This document shows positions 25,281 to 34,793 of a stretch of DNA of 64,000 nt, one piece after another. A model generated the notes under the pieces. The model saw nothing but the letters and a program-made list of their open reading frames with translations. It made no database searches and was not told the DNA's origin. The stretch spans positions 16,182 to 80,181 of the forward strand of contig JAKCDL010000009.1 of NCBI GenBank assembly GCA_021841935.1. Direction: 5' to 3'. This DNA comes from Actinomycetes bacterium. Its GTDB lineage: Bacteria; Actinomycetota; Acidimicrobiia; Acidimicrobiales; Acidimicrobiaceae. The first letter of the stretch is position 1, and every line of letters begins with the position of its first letter. Position numbers and translations under genes: made by a program.

Positions 25281-26324
25281 TTAATTCTCTTCCTCGGAGA
25301 GATGGACAATAGAAAAGAGATAGCTTCCATCGTCGTCGATTGAGATATCGTCGACGAAATACGCAGTTGCCATCAAGCTATCTATCGTCTCCTGAAGTTC
25401 AGCTACCGATGATCCGCAGCGACGCTCTGTTGGCTCGAATGCTATTTTCGCAGTTGTTGGCGCAAAGTTATCTAAGAGCCGAGCAAGCTCCTCTTCAGTG
25501 CCTGAATCAAGTATCGAGACCATGGATTCAATTCGATTAGAGGCACTCTTTAACGTCGCTAGCAGAATCTCTCTATTCGAGTAGAGAAAACTTGCGACCA
25601 TCGAAGGATCACTTCGCGCGACACGTATAACGTCGCGTAGCGAGTTTCCAGTAAACATCTCGAGAGCCACGGGGTCTTTTACCTCTTTTGTAAAAGAGGA
25701 GGCGACGTATGCAAATACGTGAGGTATTTGAATTGTGAAGTTTATGAGTCGATCATGGGCTGCCGGATTTGCGAAGATGACTCTACACCTTGTCGTTGCA
25801 ATTAGAAGTCGCGTCAAATATATGACTGTCATCACGTCAGTCAGTGCACCGACGGCAACAACAATGACTCTTCCTGAAAAAAGGTTAGCCACTGCCCCGT
25901 GAAATGACCGTTTTTCACTTCCGGCTAGAGGATGTAGGCCTACGTAAGATATCTTTGATCGATCTATGTTGGCAGAGGCAAAGACTCTCTCGACATCTAA
26001 TTTTGTCGAGCAAAGATCCGCAACAACAACATTTTTGTCAAACTCGAAGGTCTCCAAAGACCTAATTGCACCCTTCATGCTTCCAGCAGGAATGGCATAA
26101 AAGATAAGGTCTGCGACACCGAGCAGATCTTCGACATCTTTAACGACATCGACTCCCCTCTCGGCCGCAAATTCACAAGCTAGAACATTTAGGTCGAATC
26201 CCAAAACTTTCAGACCTGACGCAAGTAGATCGAGCGCCAGCGACATACCAATTTGCCCAAGGCCAATTATCCCAATGATTGGCGACTCCCCTTGCGGCAG
26301 GTACCTTGATCCGTCGATTGCCAT
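25281..26324 (-). CDS. tyrA: prephenate dehydrogenase
   Basis: A 347-residue protein with an N-terminal Rossmann motif GLGQIGMSLA and the family's LHPLAGSEKRSFHGA segment containing the conserved substrate/catalytic histidine. Residues ~180-290 form the helical dimerisation domain. It converts prephenate to 4-hydroxyphenylpyruvate for tyrosine synthesis in the cytoplasm. There is no chorismate mutase domain, and the C-terminal ~60 residues may be a small regulatory (ACT-like) domain. ATG 26324 is only six bases after the pheA stop, so pheA-tyrA is one operon. Confidence 0.88.
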   Translation of the reverse strand: MAIDGSRYLPQGESPIIGIIGLGQIGMSLALDLLASGLKVLGFDLNVLACEFAAERGVDVVKDVEDLLGVADLIFYAIPAGSMKGAIRSLETFEFDKNVVVADLCSTKLDVERVFASANIDRSKISYVGLHPLAGSEKRSFHGAVANLFSGRVIVVAVGALTDVMTVIYLTRLLIATTRCRVIFANPAAHDRLINFTIQIPHVFAYVASSFTKEVKDPVALEMFTGNSLRDVIRVARSDPSMVASFLYSNREILLATLKSASNRIESMVSILDSGTEEELARLLDNFAPTTAKIAFEPTERRCGSSVAELQETIDSLMATAYFVDDISIDDDGSYLFSIVHLSEEEN

Positions 26325-26330
26325 CGATAA

Positions 26331-27251
26331 CTACTTGGCTACCGGAGGTCTTATAAGGGTCTCGAGCGAGTGTTTCAAGCTAAGGTCTACGCTTCCTCTA
26401 GGTAGATTTGGTGACGGCGTACAGACTTCAACTCCACGCCAGCGCGGATACGAACCGAGCAACTTTACCGAGGCATCCAGGCTAACCAGATCGGTCATAA
26501 GAGCTTGAACCTTTGTATCGGTGATATGACCCTCAAAGACGATATGCATCGAGTAGTTGCCAACTTTCGCAGCTAGTGGCCGTGAAAGAATATGGTTCAT
26601 GTTTACATCGTTATCTGCGAACTTCCCAGCGACAGCCGAGAGAAATCCTACATGATCACTATTGGGTGTGATCACGACGGAGGTTCTATCATCTCCGGTA
26701 GCCTGAGCTACCTCTCTTCCTATCATCACGTATCGAGTTCGAATATCAGGGACATTCATAACGGAATTAGCAACAAGTTCAAGATCAAAGGCCTCGCCCA
26801 CTACTGGAGGCGCTAGAGCAATCAAAGTTGGATCGTGCTCGTCCATAACTATTCGCGCTGCTTCAGCGGTAGAAAGACAGTGACGCACCGTTAGCGAATG
26901 CTGCTTGATGTAGTTAGAGCATAGATCTAGGATTAGCGGGTGCGAAATTACCGTCACAGGAGGTATCGTAGGATCAAGACAATAGGCGTTAATGCTCTCA
27001 GCCAACACAACCTCCTCACGAATCAGAACGTTTTCAGCTTCAAAAATCAACTTGTCTAAGTTTGTCGTCATCTCACCGTCAGTCGAATTTTCCAAAGGAA
27101 TGATTCCCAAAAGTTGAGGTGTGAAATTTACAGTTTCGACAACGTCCGAGATAGAAGTCATCGGTAGGGGCTCTAAATCAGTAACACTCTTTAAAAGCGA
27201 AATAGCCCGATGATCCGAAGTCCCCTCTGGACCCAAGTATGCGATTATCAC
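26331..27251 (-). CDS. pheA: prephenate dehydratase
   Basis: A 306-residue monofunctional enzyme. The catalytic domain (1-~185) has YLGPEGTSDHRA, IPLENSTDG and the TRY version of the TRF motif; the C-terminal ACT domain (~190-280) reads VGFLSAVAGKFADNDVNMNHILSRP, with LSRP in place of the usual ESRP phenylalanine-binding motif. It makes phenylpyruvate for phenylalanine synthesis and is probably feedback-regulated. The GTG start is preceded by GAGAGGG. It is the first gene of the pheA-tyrA pair. Confidence 0.92.
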   Translation of the reverse strand: MIIAYLGPEGTSDHRAISLLKSVTDLEPLPMTSISDVVETVNFTPQLLGIIPLENSTDGEMTTNLDKLIFEAENVLIREEVVLAESINAYCLDPTIPPVTVISHPLILDLCSNYIKQHSLTVRHCLSTAEAARIVMDEHDPTLIALAPPVVGEAFDLELVANSVMNVPDIRTRYVMIGREVAQATGDDRTSVVITPNSDHVGFLSAVAGKFADNDVNMNHILSRPLAAKVGNYSMHIVFEGHITDTKVQALMTDLVSLDASVKLLGSYPRWRGVEVCTPSPNLPRGSVDLSLKHSLETLIRPPVAK

Positions 27252-27824
27252 TTGCTACCCTCTCATGCCATATCCCGACAAAGACAGGTTATTAGAAATC
27301 GATCACACAGTGAGCATGCAATAATATTCAGCGACATGAAATTCGTGGGCAGCTTCAAGGGGTCAACGCTATGAGTTCAACATCCTTCGCCACCGGTAAT
27401 AGAAAACCACATCAACCTGGATAGACGATACTCCAGGCCGCCTCTTAGGTACGACACACTACGACACTTTTGAAATGAATGTGTATCTATCTAGAGAGAG
27501 CGGTACTCACTTTATAGATTTCGACCAATTCGCACGTTGCCGTATGGGCGTTTTAAGTGGTCAGCGCAACGAGCACCGATGATGAGTTCTGCTTCATAAG
27601 TGCCCAGGTGTGGCACTTGCAAAAAAAGTCACAAGAGTCTGCAACTAGAGAAGGGGTTCGAATTGCAACCGACTTGAACGTTCAATCTCTATCGCTCTAT
27701 CGACACCGGCAACGATGAATTTTTCCAACTTCAGCGAATTTCACAATTCACTAACTCCAGTTGAATACGCTTCGAGTTCCAAAAGCTCAATAGACGCTAC
27801 ATAAATTGAGTCCGTGAAAATGTT
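27252..27824. other. 573-base intergenic region upstream of pheA
   Basis: No convincing gene is seen on either strand. It must contain the pheA-tyrA promoter. A short hairpin AAGTGCC...GGCACTT lies at 27598-27618 without a T-tract on either side. The left part of the ATPase pseudogene's downstream region may account for some of the length. Confidence 0.5.
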
Positions 27825-29039
27825 TCATGTCTTCCACAGTGCATCGAGAGGAAGCGCTGTAATTCGATCTACAAACGACGCTGAACTCGATCCCGTATGA
27901 AGAATGATTCCAGAAATAAAACGACTTCCGAGGCGATCTCTTAGGTAAATGAGCCCCTTAGCATCTCGGGGCACTGGAGTCGAGGTCGCCTTCACTTCGA
28001 TTCCTACTACTCGCCCATCAGGGGTTTCTAAAATCAAATCTACCTCTCCTGCATTTTGGTCACGAAAGTGGCTGAGCTCTAACCTTTCATAGCTCCATGT
28101 CATCTGTCGACTTATTTCACCCGCCACGAAGCCCTCAAGTAGTCCACCCGCGAGATGAGGACTGACCGTTTGAGATAACGCACTAGCGGAGACATTCATC
28201 AAACGCGCTGTTAGACCCGAATCGAGGAGCGCAACCTTCGGCCTTGAAACGACTCGTTGTGCAAGATTTGTCCTCCACGCTGGGATATGTTGTGCTAGAT
28301 AAAGTGTCTGAAGCAACTCCAAATAGGGCACCAATGTTCTCTGTGGGATCGAAGTATCTCTAGAGACGTCAGCGATATTTAGTTCACCGCTACTTCTAGC
28401 TGCCAGTATTTTCAGAATTGTTGGCAGTTCTGAAATGCGATGAAGATTAGTGATTTCCTCAGCGTCTCGCCGTACTATCGCGTTGGAGTAATTATCAAAC
28501 CAGATGTTCCTTCGCGAACCCGTTCTCCTAGCTATAACTTCGGGGAAACCACCAGTCGTCACTATCTCCATGTAATCGTTTCGACTCAAATTAGTCGAGT
28601 AATCTAGAAACCTCTCCCCCGATAGGGTCCTGTCAATGAACCTCTCTTTGTGACCGTTGATTTCTCCTTGACTGATGCCGTAAAGATTAATCGACTCTGT
28701 CCTTCCAGCTAAGCTGTCCCCGACCATCGGAAGGTTCAGTAAATTTGCCGACCCAGTAAGCAAAAATCTTCCGGGACGCTGATCCCTATCAACGATCAAC
28801 TTCAATGCAAGAACTAATTCGGGAACACACTGAACTTCATCAACGGCTAAGAGACGACCGGGATAACTGTCAAGAAACCCTACTGGGTCCATTCTTGCTC
28901 CGTTAGCTACAACCGAATCATCGAGCGTGACGAATCTTCCACCAACTTCTTCGACAATCTCTCGGGCAAGGGTAGTTTTTCCAACTTGTCAAGCGCCTTG
29001 AATGACAACAATCCGCGTATCTTGAAGCGCCTCTAGCAT
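27825..29039 (-). pseudogene. AAA ATPase with DUF4143 domain, broken by a stop codon in Walker A
   Basis: Read from ATG 29039, the frame gives MLEALQDTRIVVIQGA, then TGA at 28991-28989, then QVGKTTLAREIVEEVGG and onward in the same frame through LAVDEVQCVPE (Walker B) and LLTGSANLL to a DUF4143 C-terminal domain ending at 27825. In intact relatives the stop position is an Arg in GARQVGKTT, so a single CGA-to-TGA change explains it. The remaining 355-residue frame from 28892 lacks the P-loop. Intact members are predicted ATPases of unknown role, often with a restriction-like C-terminal fold. Read-through or a selenocysteine-like event is unlikely, since Arg is the ancestral residue. Confidence 0.85.
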
Positions 29040-29091
29040 GCGTTTTTGACATTTCGGAGGATGTAGGTCATGTCTCCACCCTACATTAGCA

Positions 29092-29130
29092 TCGCCGATT
29101 TGCAGCAACTTTCTCGCCGATTTGCAGCAA
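29092..29130. promoter_or_regulatory. two 17-bp direct repeats upstream of the ATPase gene
   Basis: TCGCCGATTTGCAGCAA occurs at 29092-29108 and 29114-29130, 22 bases apart, about two helical turns. On the gene's strand it reads TTGCTGCAAATCGGCGA and lies just before the ATG at 29039, fitting a dimeric regulator site controlling the ATPase gene. The remainder of the 29040-29393 gap shows nothing else I can support. Confidence 0.5.
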
Positions 29131-29393
29131 GAGATTTGAATAAGCACTGTCCCACTGAATTAACGAATCGAAGATCTAGCTCGTTTAGTTGCGACTATCA
29201 CCGTTGATGAGCCCCTATGTTGCCGAACTCTCGTCAGTTCTAGGCAGATCAAGATTTCGAAATTATTGGGATAGAACCCAGTCATTATCCGATCAGCCGC
29301 TGATACCCTACGAGCCGAAAGTTTAGGAACATACCACTCGACAGCGCTAACAGCCGATGAGATGAGAATTTTGTGTTGGGCTTTTTTATCTTG

Positions 29394-29467
29394 TGGGCCG
29401 TAGAGGACTCGAACCTCTGACCCCTTGCGTGTCATGCAAGTGCGCTAACCAACTGCGCCAACGGCCC
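29394..29467 (-). tRNA. tRNA-Val (GAC)
   Basis: A 74-base cloverleaf: acceptor GGGCCGT/ACGGCCC with discriminator A, D-loop AGTTGGTTA, anticodon loop ATGACAC giving anticodon GAC, and T-loop GGTTCGAGTCC. The 3' CCA is not encoded. The 91-residue frame overlapping it is a shadow. Confidence 0.95.
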
Positions 29468-29497
29468 CTATAAATTTGCCTTAATAAAGATAGTTGC

Positions 29498-31471
29498 TTA
29501 TTGGTCAACGTCCGCCGCTACTACAGCGTAAATCGAAAAAGGTGCAACAATCGCCCGCATCTCTGAGTTCGACGCAAATACACCAAAGTCAATTGAACCT
29601 GTGAATGTATCGAGAGTTGCCATCTTTGGCTTTGCCTCAAAGTCCTTTAGCGATACCTTCAACTCCCGTGATGCATCCCCGCAATTCCAAACCACCGTCG
29701 CTAGCTTCTTCCCATCCTTGAAGTACCCGTATACAATAAGCGAGTCGCCCGCAACGGTGAGGTCTTCAACTTCTTCTGCGCTAGAGATAAATTGCCTTCG
29801 AAGGGCAATAGCCCCTCTCGCGAAGGTTAAAAATTTGTCGTCGTAGGCTGACCAACCGATACCAAAGTCTTTTCGATCTTGGTTGTAGGCATTATTGTTA
29901 CCGCTTTGACTTCTTCCAAACTCGTCTCCTCCGAGAAGCATCGGAACTCCAGGTGCTAGCATCAAATGTGCTATCACTCCCCGACGAGCTCGGTCTCGAT
30001 CCTCTCTAATTGGGGCAGCAGCGTGGACACCTTCGAATCCAAAGTTATTCGAGAAATTGTTATCGCTTCCATCGCGATTATCTTCACCATTTGACTCATT
30101 GTGTTTAGTCGAATACGAGACAAGATCCATCAACGTAAAACCATCGTGACAGGTCACGAAATTTACTGACCTCGAAATCTCCAACCTTCCAGAGGATACC
30201 TTTGAGATCGACGACTTCAACGCTTCCGAGGAGCCTTTGTCCCTTTGCACAAAGACTCGCCTAGCAGCGTCTCTAAAAGTGTCATTCCACTCAACAAATG
30301 GCTCTCCAAAGCTACCAACTTGATAACCGTCATAGCCCAAGTCCCAAGGTTCGGCAACTAACTTAACTCGCGATACGATGGGGTCATGTCTCAGCAGGCT
30401 CAGGAGTCCCGAGGCGCGCGAAAATGAGTATCCGCCGTTACGGCCGCTACTTCTACCTAGGGACGTAGCTAGATCAAAACGAAATCCGTCAACTTTGAAG
30501 TCCTCTACGAGCGATCGCATCGAATCGATCACAAGCGATGTCGTAATCGGCGAAGAAAAATTGAGGGTGTTGCCGGTTCCGGTTAGATCGACTTGATATT
30601 GACCACCTCCCTCGAGGATGTAGTACTCGCTAGCGGAAAGACCTCGCAACGAAACAGTTGGCCCCGATATGTTGCCCTCTCCTGTATGGTTGTAAACGAC
30701 GTCGCAGATCACTTCCAAGCCCGCCTGGTGCAGCCCCTCCACCATCTCTGCAAATTCATCCCGAGCGCGTGAAAAGTCATACTCTGTCGCGTAACGGGGC
30801 TCGATCGCAAAGAAGGAAAGAGGCGAATATCCCCAGTAGTTCATCAGTCCGTTATGTAGAAGGGTCTCGGAGTCAGCAAAGTGTAATGTCGGAAGAAGCT
30901 CAACCGTCGTAACGCCTAGCGAAACAAGATGGTCGACGAACGCCTTTGAAGCAACCCCTAGATAAGTTCCCCTAATAGACGGTGGAACATGGTGATTGGA
31001 GATCGTGGCACCCTTAACGTGCACCTCGTAGATGACTGTATCTCGCCAAGGAATCTTTGGACCGTCGCAGATACTATACGAAGCAGATAACGCCTTTTTA
31101 TCGATCACCCCTAACGGCACATTTCCAAGGGAGTCGATCTCGGAGGGAGCTCCATAGTCGAATGGTGAGTGAACCCTAGTTACATCTCCGTATGCCAAAT
31201 TTCCATCGAGAACCTTTGCATAAGGATCGAAGAGCACCTTGTTGGAGTTGAAAAATCTTCCGCTTGAAGGATCGTATCTCCCGTGAACGCGAAATCCATA
31301 CAGCATCTGATCCTGATATGCAGATACTCCGCTCCACCATCCGCCACTTGACTCTTTTAGATCCTGACATGCGACTAGACGGTGCTCACGGGTGAAGAGA
31401 CAGAGTTCAACTCGTTCTGCTCCACCGGCAAAGACTTTCACCGCCATCTGCCCATTTGGCAAAAGTGACAC
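29498..31471 (-). CDS. glgX: glycogen debranching enzyme GlgX
   Basis: A 657-residue isoamylase-type GH13 enzyme: N-terminal CBM48-like domain (~1-130, GGAERVELCLF), then the barrel with VIYEVHVKG, VVYNHT, DGFRFDLA (nucleophile Asp), LVAEPWDLG (acid/base Glu) and FVTCHDGFTL. It hydrolyses alpha-1,6 branches of glycogen or limit dextrin in the cytoplasm. The start used is GTG 31471; the frame is open for 26 further codons and includes KIFDDSKDLPPG, similar to family N-termini, but has no standard start there. It is flanked by tRNA-Val and tRNA-Cys on the same strand; no other glycogen genes are near. Confidence 0.93.
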   Translation of the reverse strand: MSLLPNGQMAVKVFAGGAERVELCLFTREHRLVACQDLKESSGGWWSGVSAYQDQMLYGFRVHGRYDPSSGRFFNSNKVLFDPYAKVLDGNLAYGDVTRVHSPFDYGAPSEIDSLGNVPLGVIDKKALSASYSICDGPKIPWRDTVIYEVHVKGATISNHHVPPSIRGTYLGVASKAFVDHLVSLGVTTVELLPTLHFADSETLLHNGLMNYWGYSPLSFFAIEPRYATEYDFSRARDEFAEMVEGLHQAGLEVICDVVYNHTGEGNISGPTVSLRGLSASEYYILEGGGQYQVDLTGTGNTLNFSSPITTSLVIDSMRSLVEDFKVDGFRFDLATSLGRSSGRNGGYSFSRASGLLSLLRHDPIVSRVKLVAEPWDLGYDGYQVGSFGEPFVEWNDTFRDAARRVFVQRDKGSSEALKSSISKVSSGRLEISRSVNFVTCHDGFTLMDLVSYSTKHNESNGEDNRDGSDNNFSNNFGFEGVHAAAPIREDRDRARRGVIAHLMLAPGVPMLLGGDEFGRSQSGNNNAYNQDRKDFGIGWSAYDDKFLTFARGAIALRRQFISSAEEVEDLTVAGDSLIVYGYFKDGKKLATVVWNCGDASRELKVSLKDFEAKPKMATLDTFTGSIDFGVFASNSEMRAIVAPFSIYAVVAADVDQ

Positions 31472-31706
31472 TCCAGGCGGCAGATCTTTGGAATCGTCAA
31501 AGATTTTAAAAACCGTTTTGTACTCCCTCGATCTAGCGGACCCAGCGCGCTACTTTGTGCTTTAAGCCCTTAAGAGTAGTTGTAATCGAAGTCACACTCT
31601 TTGAAAATTCAACAAAAACAAGTCGCACTCCCATTCGTGGGCGACCTTCCGAAATTCGATACACGTTGAAAAATTAGAGTTACTACCTAAAACGGATCTT
31701 GACTAG

Positions 31707-31778
31707 AGGCGGCGAGCGGAATCGAACCGCTGTGCAAGGCTTTGCAGGCCCTTGCCTAAACCACTCGGCCACGCCGCC
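31707..31778 (-). tRNA. tRNA-Cys (GCA)
   Basis: A 72-base cloverleaf: acceptor GGCGGCG/CGCCGCC with discriminator U73 (T in DNA), the normal identity base for cysteine tRNA. The anticodon loop CTGCAAA gives GCA and the T-loop is GGTTCGATTCC. The anticodon stem contains one G-T pair. Confidence 0.94.
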
Positions 31779-31959
31779 CTATAGGTACATAGAATTTAGC
31801 GGGAAGGAGCTAAAGAGTGAGTCACTAAGCAAAAAAATTACACATTTGTCACACCTGCCCCCTCCTACCAGCTTGTTAAAGCCCATTTGATCGAGGCGAA
31901 ATACAGTCAGGGTTTCTTGAAAGGTAGAGTTGTAGTAGGTGACGAATCCAAGGTGATAC

Positions 31960-32577
31960 ATGGCAACTAGAGGTAGATCAAGGGATCAAGAGACTTACGA
32001 CGATTCGGCTATCGAAAGCAGTAGAAGATCCAATGTCAAAGCAAAGCCGAGACTTTCGAAGAGGGCGAAGTGGTGGATATTAGCGTCTCTCTTGGCTATC
32101 TTTACACTTTCGACTCTAGCTGGGATACCAATCGGATCTAAACCAAACCCTAGCGTTGCTGTCACCGAACCTTACATGTCGATTCGGAATCAAATGCTCA
32201 AACAGGACCCTGAGCACGTCGTCCCAAATAACATCTATGACGCCTCTGTAGTTCCCGCAAACTCTACCTTCTATCAACTCGAGAACTTGGATCAAGGCAA
32301 TGGACAATTCGACCGCTCAGTCTCATACCTTTCTCCCCTCTCTAACTCCAAACTCAATGCATTCGGCACATCTTTCGCGAGTCACTTTGGATGGAAGATC
32401 ATGACCAAGACGCAAAAGAACGGAACCGACTCGTATTATCTCCAAAAAGCGGGGCAAGATGGCAACGTTTGGGAGATGCTCTTTCAAATATCTCCTCCAC
32501 CAGCAAATCTGACCTCATTAAATTCAAATATCAGTAGTGTAATTACAGAGCGAATACTTATAACTTCTTTCCAGTAG
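31960..32577 (+). CDS. hypothetical membrane-anchored extracytoplasmic protein
   Basis: A 205-residue protein: charged cytoplasmic N-terminus (1-~36), one membrane segment (~37-57, WWILASLLAIFTLSTLAGI), then an outside domain of ~145 residues with several aromatic/Asn-rich strands. I do not recognise the family. ATG 31960 is preceded by AAGGTGAT. The next gene, a geranylgeranyl-reductase family flavoprotein, starts 52 bases later on the same strand, but a link is not evident. Confidence 0.7.
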   Translation: MATRGRSRDQETYDDSAIESSRRSNVKAKPRLSKRAKWWILASLLAIFTLSTLAGIPIGSKPNPSVAVTEPYMSIRNQMLKQDPEHVVPNNIYDASVVPANSTFYQLENLDQGNGQFDRSVSYLSPLSNSKLNAFGTSFASHFGWKIMTKTQKNGTDSYYLQKAGQDGNVWEMLFQISPPPANLTSLNSNISSVITERILITSFQ

Positions 32578-32629
32578 TTTTTGCGCGGCAATTTTAGGCG
32601 ACCCGAGGGGCGAGGCGACCGGAGCGGAT

Positions 32630-33871
32630 ATGGACCATTTTGACGTAGCGGTAGTGGGATCAGGGCCAGCGGGATCAACCGCCGCCGGAACTTTAGCCTC
32701 AAAGGGAGTCACCGTCGCCCTTATCGATAAGAGCCAATTTCCGCGCGATAAAGCCTGCGGAGATCTAATTGGTCCTCGTGCACTTGCGCTTCTAAAGCAA
32801 CTTGGAATCGAACTTCCCAACGATTCGACACGTGTAGGAGATATGTATCTTGACTCCCCAAAGGGAAGGCGACTCACAATGGCTGCGGCTCCGGGAGTCA
32901 ACTACCCTGGCCACGGCGTACTTATGCAAAGATCTCGCTTCGATGCCCTTCTCCACGATGCTGCCATCTCAAGCGGTGCAACTGCAATTTACGACCGCGT
33001 CGAAGGCGTCGTCGCGCTCGATTCAAAGTACGAAATTGCAACTGAAAAGGGCAAGGTCACAGCTGATATTGTCATAGGAGCCGACGGAGCAAACTCCCAG
33101 GTTGCGAGGTCGTTGAATCTAATCGACGAGAGGTCAACGCTATTTGGCTTCGCACTGCGCGGCTATGTAGAGTCAAATAACAACAAAGCGATCATCTCCC
33201 TGCTCGATCAAAGCGAGCTTGGCGGAGAAGGCAGGGGCATTTTTCCAGGATACGGTTGGATATTTCCAGCCTCTGACGGGCTTTGCAACTTCGGCGTAGG
33301 AGTCGGGGTCGGATCGGACAAAAAAGCCGCCTCAACCGTCAATAGAGCCTTCACCTACTACAAGGAGTTCTTGGCCACTAAAGGGATAGTACTAAGCGAT
33401 AGTGCCCCAGAGCGAAGAAGGCTTGGCGGGTGGCTTCGAATGGGGGGAAGCGGTTCGAGCTTTGGAAGTTCAAAGGTACTTTTAGTTGGAGATGCAGCAG
33501 GACTAGTGAACCCTCTGCAAGGAGAGGGAATCTTTGCCGCCATCGACTCTGGCTATCGCGCTGCCCTAGCAGTCGTTGATCGACCTAGCAGCCCCCTCTT
33601 CCCATACGCCATTGAGATGAAGGAGCGTCACTTAACCTACCTTGAGGCAACTGCATCGCTACAACGGATGGCCCTCAAGTACCCCTCTCTCTTTTCTAAA
33701 GCCTCAGAAGTACTGTGCTCACCCCTACTACCCAAGATCATCGGGAGCAGCTGGGGCCTCTTCTACAACGACCTAATAGAAGGGGCTCAAAATAATGGAT
33801 CTAAGAGAGTTGCTAAGGCTCTTAGATCCTCAGCAATGGCTCTTCGCTTGGCCGAAACACTCGTTGCGTAA
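32630..33871 (+). CDS. geranylgeranyl reductase-family FAD oxidoreductase
   Basis: A 413-residue flavoprotein with N-terminal VVGSGPAGSTAA FAD motif, the FPRDKACGD segment typical of this family (the Cys is characteristic), a second motif GADGANSQVAR near residue 145, and LVGDAAGLVNPLQGEGI near the flavin N-terminus. It reduces double bonds of isoprenoid chains (menaquinone or polyprenyl lipids) or acts as a related lipid oxidoreductase at the membrane. Its length is normal. ATG 32630 follows GGAGCGG. A bidirectional hairpin separates it from the next convergent gene. Confidence 0.88.
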   Translation: MDHFDVAVVGSGPAGSTAAGTLASKGVTVALIDKSQFPRDKACGDLIGPRALALLKQLGIELPNDSTRVGDMYLDSPKGRRLTMAAAPGVNYPGHGVLMQRSRFDALLHDAAISSGATAIYDRVEGVVALDSKYEIATEKGKVTADIVIGADGANSQVARSLNLIDERSTLFGFALRGYVESNNNKAIISLLDQSELGGEGRGIFPGYGWIFPASDGLCNFGVGVGVGSDKKAASTVNRAFTYYKEFLATKGIVLSDSAPERRRLGGWLRMGGSGSSFGSSKVLLVGDAAGLVNPLQGEGIFAAIDSGYRAALAVVDRPSSPLFPYAIEMKERHLTYLEATASLQRMALKYPSLFSKASEVLCSPLLPKIIGSSWGLFYNDLIEGAQNNGSKRVAKALRSSAMALRLAETLVA

Positions 33872-33904
33872 AATGTACCGGAGGCGTGAAAGCCAAGGTG
33901 AAGT

Positions 33905-33938
33905 GGCTATCTAACCTAAAGCTTCAACTTAGATAGCC
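33905..33938. terminator. bidirectional terminator hairpin
   Basis: GGCTATCTAA and TTAGATAGCC are perfect 10-bp arms with a 14-base loop. It lies between two convergent genes and overlaps the last codons of the minus-strand gene. Confidence 0.7.
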
Positions 33939-34502
33939 GGGAAGGCCATCGAGCGACCTTCGATTGTTGCGATTTCGGTAGTCCAGCAGCTTCTCTTCGC
34001 CCTTTTTTGAGAGCCATTCGTCGAGCTCTGGGCGTTCTGTAAACACTGTCGCGACCGGGACTCCGAATCCACACGACAAATTAGTTCGCAAAATCGTTAC
34101 GACTATCACTCCCCTAGTACCTATGTGCTCACCGAAGCGACCTTTTAGAAGTTCAAACTCTAAGGATCCAACTTCATGCACCTCTCCACGGCCGTAAATA
34201 CGGAGGATATTTGGAGCCTTGGGGTCGTGGCTCATCCACATTAGAGTAATGCGACCGTTCTCTTTCAGATGAGCAGCTGTCTCAGCACCAGAACCTGTTA
34301 GGTCAAGATAGGCAACTCGATGATCATCTAGAATTGTAAAGGTATCTTTGAGACCCTTTGGCGATAGATTTACACTTCCAGTAGGTGATTGGGGCGCCGT
34401 TGCAACAAAGAACATAGAACTTTCATCTATGAGCTGGCGCATCTCGTCATTCAAATGGCTACTCGTATCAGCTTGATCAGTCACTTCAAATACCCCTTGC
34501 AT
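33924..34502 (-). CDS. pyridoxamine 5'-phosphate oxidase-family protein
   Basis: A 192-residue flavin-binding split-barrel protein: LIDESSMFFVATAP, GSVNLSPKGLKDTF, VAYLDLTGSGAETAAHL and RITLMWMSHDPKAPNILRIYG match a widespread subgroup annotated as PNPOx-like. The substrate is unknown; FMN binding is expected. It starts at ATG 34502 and is divergent from the FMN reductase gene. The gap between them, 34503-34793, must hold both promoters and shows nothing else recognisable. Confidence 0.85.
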   Translation of the reverse strand: MQGVFEVTDQADTSSHLNDEMRQLIDESSMFFVATAPQSPTGSVNLSPKGLKDTFTILDDHRVAYLDLTGSGAETAAHLKENGRITLMWMSHDPKAPNILRIYGRGEVHEVGSLEFELLKGRFGEHIGTRGVIVVTILRTNLSCGFGVPVATVFTERPELDEWLSKKGEEKLLDYRNRNNRRSLDGLPGYLS

Positions 34503-34793
34503 CTTCTATAGTGGCGCCCTCGAAGCCAACATTTTCACACTTGGGCACTGAACTTTCGAGCTATCACCCTTTGGATTAGCGCTAGTTAGACCACCCAAGA
34601 TCGAATAGAACAACTCTATCGCGACTAGACACTCTCAGAGATGACTCTTAGCCAAATCATCGGAGGTCAACTCTGCGACTTATTCGAACTTCGAAAACAA
34701 TGCGCTCATATCTCTAGCGACCCGGTCGGAATAGAGTACATTTAAAAATAGTTGTATACGCAAGTAATCCAAAAAAACGGAAAGAGAACTTCA

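Noticed and set aside
27598..27618. Hairpin considered as a terminator upstream of pheA
   Set aside because: Only seven base pairs and no T-tract on either strand; no gene ends there.
29160..29435. 91-residue minus-strand frame
   Set aside because: It runs through the tRNA-Val gene and has no family features.
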